From Arenibacter troitsensis (lineage in GTDB: Bacteria > Bacteroidota > Bacteroidia > Flavobacteriales > Flavobacteriaceae): a DNA stretch of 64,000 nt. Below are positions 61,344-64,000 of this stretch, piece after piece. Location: positions 47,213 through 111,212 of the forward strand of contig NZ_FXAO01000012.1 of the NCBI RefSeq assembly GCF_900177645.1. The letters run 5' to 3'. The position numbers were made by a program, and so were the translations under genes. The notes below the pieces were generated by a model. It saw nothing but the letters and a program-made list of their open reading frames with translations, did not search any database and was not told the origin of the DNA. The stretch's first letter is position 1, and each line of letters opens with the position of its first letter.

Positions 61344-61817
61344 ATGAAAAGAATATTCTTAACCTTAAGTATTATTTCTGTTCTTGTCCTTTCTTCCTGT
61401 AAGGAAAAGGCCTCCAGTAAAATTGAAGCTTCCAATGTAGAAGTTGCTGCCGAAAGGGATGCGGCTGCAAAAAGTCTTCCTGTTATGGAGTTCGATAAAG
61501 TTGAGCACGATTTTGGATCAATAGATCAAAATGCCCCGCAGGAAACAATTTTTACATTTACGAATACTGGTGATGCTCCTTTGATTATTACGGATGCAAA
61601 AAGTAGCTGTGGTTGTACTATTCCGGAATATCCAAAAAATACTCCAATAGCGCCAGGTGAAAAAGGTGAGTTGTTGGTTAAGTTTAACGGTTCTGGACAA
61701 AATCAGGTTACCAAAAATATTACCGTTACCGCCAACACTAGCAAAGGTACTGAAACTCTTACAATTAAAGCATTTGTAACTCCAAAAGGAGCAGGTCCGG
61801 TAGGTCCTGTTAAATAA
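61344..61817 (+). CDS. DUF1573 lipoprotein
   Basis: 157 residues. Lipobox VLVLSSC (Cys about 19). The mature domain is an Ig-like (ASPM/SPD-2-Hydin-type) sandwich: FDKVEHDFGSIDQNAPQETI (about 50), FTNTGDAPLIITDAKSSCGC (about 70-90), PIAPGEKGELLVKFNG (about 103). The conserved SSCGC is the family hallmark. Envelope protein, function unknown. 12 bases before yajC. Confidence 0.92.
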   Translation: MKRIFLTLSIISVLVLSSCKEKASSKIEASNVEVAAERDAAAKSLPVMEFDKVEHDFGSIDQNAPQETIFTFTNTGDAPLIITDAKSSCGCTIPEYPKNTPIAPGEKGELLVKFNGSGQNQVTKNITVTANTSKGTETLTIKAFVTPKGAGPVGPVK

Positions 61818-61829
61818 GTAGATAAAATT

Positions 61830-62117
61830 ATGTTAGAACAATATCCATATCTTCCACTGATATTAATGTTTGTGGTGGTGTATTTTTTTATGATCGCACC
61901 GCAGAGAAAACGTCAAAAACAAGAGAAGAAATTTGCCGAAGAATTAAAAAGGGGAGATAAAGTTGTTACCAAGAGTGGTATGCACGGAAAAGTTGTGGAT
62001 TTAAATGACAGTGATTTTTCCTGTGTTATAGAAACCATGGCCGGGAAAATAAAATTTGACCGTACTGCCATATCTATGGAGATGAGCAAAAAAGTAAACG
62101 CACCTGAAAAGAAGTAA
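61830..62117 (+). CDS. yajC: Sec translocase accessory protein YajC
   Basis: 95 residues. A single N-terminal membrane helix (LPLILMFVVVYFFMIAPQRK) followed by a small cytosolic domain (LKRGDKVVTKSGMHGKVVDL; IKFDRTAISM). The IAPQRKRQKQEKK junction is diagnostic. It associates with SecDF and the SecYEG channel. It follows DUF1573 in what looks like an operon and has its own terminator. Confidence 0.95.
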   Translation: MLEQYPYLPLILMFVVVYFFMIAPQRKRQKQEKKFAEELKRGDKVVTKSGMHGKVVDLNDSDFSCVIETMAGKIKFDRTAISMEMSKKVNAPEKK

Positions 62118-62138
62118 TTTTTTTCTTAAATAATTTAG

Positions 62139-62168
62139 AAAGCACCAACCAAAAGTTGGTGCTTTTTT
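62139..62168 (+). terminator. Rho-independent terminator after yajC
   Basis: AAAGCACCAAC pairs with GTTGGTGCTTT, followed by T-run. Confidence 0.88.
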
Positions 62169-62213
62169 GTTGTAAAATTTTGTACATTAAGGACTTATTA
62201 AATCCATAATTTC

Positions 62214-63533
62214 ATGATTCACAACAGAAGAAAATTCATTAAGCAGAGCGGTCTTATGGCAATGGGGACCGGAGCGGCATTTTTATTTCCGATGGAGCTA
62301 TTGGCTTCCATACGGGGGAATATAAGTCCAAACGACAAAATTGGTGTAGGCCTGATAGGGTGTAATGGTATGGGCTTTAGCGATTTGACTTCCATGCTTA
62401 AAATGAGTGAAATACAAGTTGTGGCACTTTGTGATGTAGATGATAGTGTTTTAAAAAAGAGAACATCCGATTTGGATAAGGCAGGAATAAAAAAGCCAAA
62501 GTTATATAAGGATTATAGGGAATTATTGGAGGATAAGGATGTTGATGTGGTAATTATAGGGACGCCCGACCATTGGCATTGTCTACAGCTGTCCGATGCC
62601 GTTAACGCTGGTAAGGATGTATATTGTGAAAAACCCTTGGCCAATTCCATAGAGGAATGCAACCTTATGTTAAATTCTGTTCAGGCAAGTGACAGAATGG
62701 TACAAATAGGGCAGTGGCAAAGAAGTCAGCCTCATTTTGTGGATGCAATAGAATTTGTCCATTCCGGAAAATTAGGGGAAATTCGTTTGGCAAAAGCGTG
62801 GGCCTATCAGGGTTGGAAGGGGTCTATTCCTGTTTTGCCCGATACTGCAGCTCCTGCTGGAGTGGATTATGGCATGTGGTTGGGACCCGCTCCGAAAAGA
62901 CCGTTTAATGCCAATAGGTTTCATTTTAATTTTAGATGGTACTGGGATTATGCCGGAGGTTTAATGACAGATTGGGGAGTTCATTTAATGGATTATGCCC
63001 TATATGGAATGAAGGCCCACACTCCTAAATCGGTGATGGCCCTGGGCGGTAAGTTTGCCTATCCCGAAGATGCTTCGGAAACACCGGATACCTTGCAGAC
63101 CGTCTATGAGTACGATGGTTTTTCAATTTTGTGGGAACATGCTACAGGGATAGATAATGGTAATTACGGTCGCAATCATGGTATTTCCTTTATTGGCAAT
63201 AACGGAACACTAGTTTTGGATCGAAATGGTTGGGAGGTAATATCGGAAAAGAATAAGATGAAGAGCATTCCATTACAAAAAAACCAAGGTAGCGGATTGG
63301 ATAAACATACCGTGAATTTTATTGAAGCTGTGAAATCTAGGGACGGATCTAAATTAAAAGCTCCTTTAAAAGTGGGGTATGACGCGGCTTTGGTTTGCCA
63401 TATGGGAAATATAGCTTTTAAAACCGGCAATAGGATATATTGGGACAATACTTCCGGGCAATTTTCGGATGCTGCTTCGAATACACTGATAAACGCCCAT
63501 TACCACAACGGTTGGCAGTTACCAAGGGGGTAA
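62214..63533 (+). CDS. Tat-exported Gfo/Idh/MocA family oxidoreductase
   Basis: 439 residues. Twin-arginine signal HNRRKFIKQSGLMAMGTGAA, so exported folded, probably with bound NAD(P). Rossmann domain about 40-165 (IGVGLIGCNGMGFSDL; DVVIIGTPDHWHCLQL; EKPLANSIEECNLML) with the EKP lysine, then a C-terminal alpha/beta domain with DWGVHLMDYALYG. Members act on sugars; exported members in Bacteroidota sit with polysaccharide-degradation genes and include glycoside hydrolase 109-like enzymes. The substrate cannot be told. Confidence 0.9.
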   Translation: MIHNRRKFIKQSGLMAMGTGAAFLFPMELLASIRGNISPNDKIGVGLIGCNGMGFSDLTSMLKMSEIQVVALCDVDDSVLKKRTSDLDKAGIKKPKLYKDYRELLEDKDVDVVIIGTPDHWHCLQLSDAVNAGKDVYCEKPLANSIEECNLMLNSVQASDRMVQIGQWQRSQPHFVDAIEFVHSGKLGEIRLAKAWAYQGWKGSIPVLPDTAAPAGVDYGMWLGPAPKRPFNANRFHFNFRWYWDYAGGLMTDWGVHLMDYALYGMKAHTPKSVMALGGKFAYPEDASETPDTLQTVYEYDGFSILWEHATGIDNGNYGRNHGISFIGNNGTLVLDRNGWEVISEKNKMKSIPLQKNQGSGLDKHTVNFIEAVKSRDGSKLKAPLKVGYDAALVCHMGNIAFKTGNRIYWDNTSGQFSDAASNTLINAHYHNGWQLPRG

Positions 63534-63688
63534 TCAGGTATATTGTGTGCCTTGAAGCTTGGTTCCATTAGTGCAGTTCCAATGGTTAACTGTTGATTTA
63601 GAATGAATCACTTTCATATTTTTTTGTCAATACTGTCTATATAGGGAGTAATATTTACTTATAGTATTGTAGGGGGGTCCCATTTTTT

Positions 63689-64000
63689 ATGGGATTACCT
63701 TTAAAACAATGTATTTTGAGAAAAGATAAGTCACGATCCATGGATCCCGTAGTGCTGACCGAGGCGGAAAGGGAAGAGTTAAGAACACGGATCCTAGGGT
63801 CCGTCCGTTCGCTGAATACCAGAAGGCGTCGGGCCAGGTATGCCCTAGGCATGGCCATGGCCGCTTCCCTGGCCATTATTGCCGGTTTGGTGTTTCTAAG
63901 GGAAAGTCCCACTGCCACTATATCCGATTTTGCCAGGACCACGGCCACCGTGGACGGCAAGGGTACGGACAAGGTAGTACTGGTCCTTGACGGCGGCGAG
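63689..64000 (+). CDS. FecR-like protein, N-terminal fragment
   Basis: 104 codons from ATG 63689 to the window edge. MGLPLKQCILRKDKSRSMDP, then VVLTEAEREELRTRILGSV, an Arg-rich NTRRRRARYALG and one membrane helix (about 51-70), followed by SDFARTTATVDGKGTDKVVL, which resembles the start of the periplasmic FecR domain. FecR proteins transmit outer-membrane receptor signals to an ECF sigma factor. The G+C content here (about 55% by hand count over the last 240 bases) is well above that of neighbouring genes. A Met at residue 18 is an alternative start. Confidence 0.6.
   Translation, partial: MGLPLKQCILRKDKSRSMDPVVLTEAEREELRTRILGSVRSLNTRRRRARYALGMAMAASLAIIAGLVFLRESPTATISDFARTTATVDGKGTDKVVLVLDGGE

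Noticed and set aside
1..64000. tRNA, rRNA or other RNA genes.
   Set aside because: No cloverleaf T-loop, anticodon arrangement or rRNA motif was noticed on either strand; a covariance search would be decisive.

Overview
The window looks like a chromosomal segment of a marine Flavobacteriaceae (Bacteroidota); genus-level placement (Arenibacter/Maribacter/Zobellia-like) is only a guess. The evidence is a moderately A+T-rich base composition, promoters carrying the Bacteroidota -7 box TAnnTTTG, the gliding lipoprotein GldI, type II and type III glutamine synthetases side by side, a PUR-like DUF3276 protein, a long-form NusB, a DnaJ with only two zinc-finger repeats, and several families typical of this group (DUF3810, DUF6503, DUF4920, DUF6268). 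No rRNA, tRNA, prophage, insertion sequence or CRISPR array was recognised.

Layout. 1-8.1 kb: truncated M48 peptidase, TrmH-type rRNA methylase, lipoprotein, DUF3810 metallopeptidase-like membrane protein, dipeptidase PepD, CBS protein, and a reverse-strand operon (DHH phosphoesterase, gldI, secreted cyclophilin-FKBP fusion). 8.4-18.4 kb: Ca/Na antiporter, CarboxypepD_reg protein, divergent glutamine synthetases GSII and GSIII, PurM-like enzyme, Rieske lipoprotein, ApbE flavin transferase and a very small ABC pair. 18.5-30 kb: prfA-pyrF, hydrolases, purU, the fused B12 mutase IcmF, an Lrp regulator. 30-35.5 kb: DUF1684 lipoprotein, then an ammonium cluster (P-II, Amt, outer-membrane porin), crcB and small membrane proteins. 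35.6-41 kb: ilvE, mnmD, grpE-dnaJ. 41.0-41.9 kb: a mosaic array of structured repeats. 42.1-47.3 kb: a tight five-gene operon (ABC-2 ATPase and permease, MscS channel, outer-membrane DUF6268 protein, NtrC-like regulator without a DNA-binding domain). 47.5-64 kb: PPK2 kinase with an M28 peptidase, a second (cytosolic) cyclophilin-FKBP fusion, cold-shock protein, 1-Cys peroxiredoxin, csaA/symporter/acyltransferase operon, PUR protein, ABC exporter, nusB-DUF1573-yajC, a Tat-exported oxidoreductase and the start of a FecR-like gene.

How the genes connect. Nitrogen assimilation is the clearest theme: Amt and P-II bring in and sense ammonium, GSII and GSIII assimilate it, and the two loci, about 21 kb apart, share an almost identical CCCC-TATTTTTT-GGGG palindrome at their promoters, suggesting one unidentified regulator. 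Protein folding is a second theme: two dual-family immunophilins, GldI, GrpE and DnaJ. The most unexplained structure is the repeat array between dnaJ and the ABC operon; a diverged single copy at about 30.0 kb keeps the same hairpins through paired base changes, pointing to selection on folded DNA or RNA. Two micro-membrane-protein genes (58 and 28 codons) are clearly related to each other.
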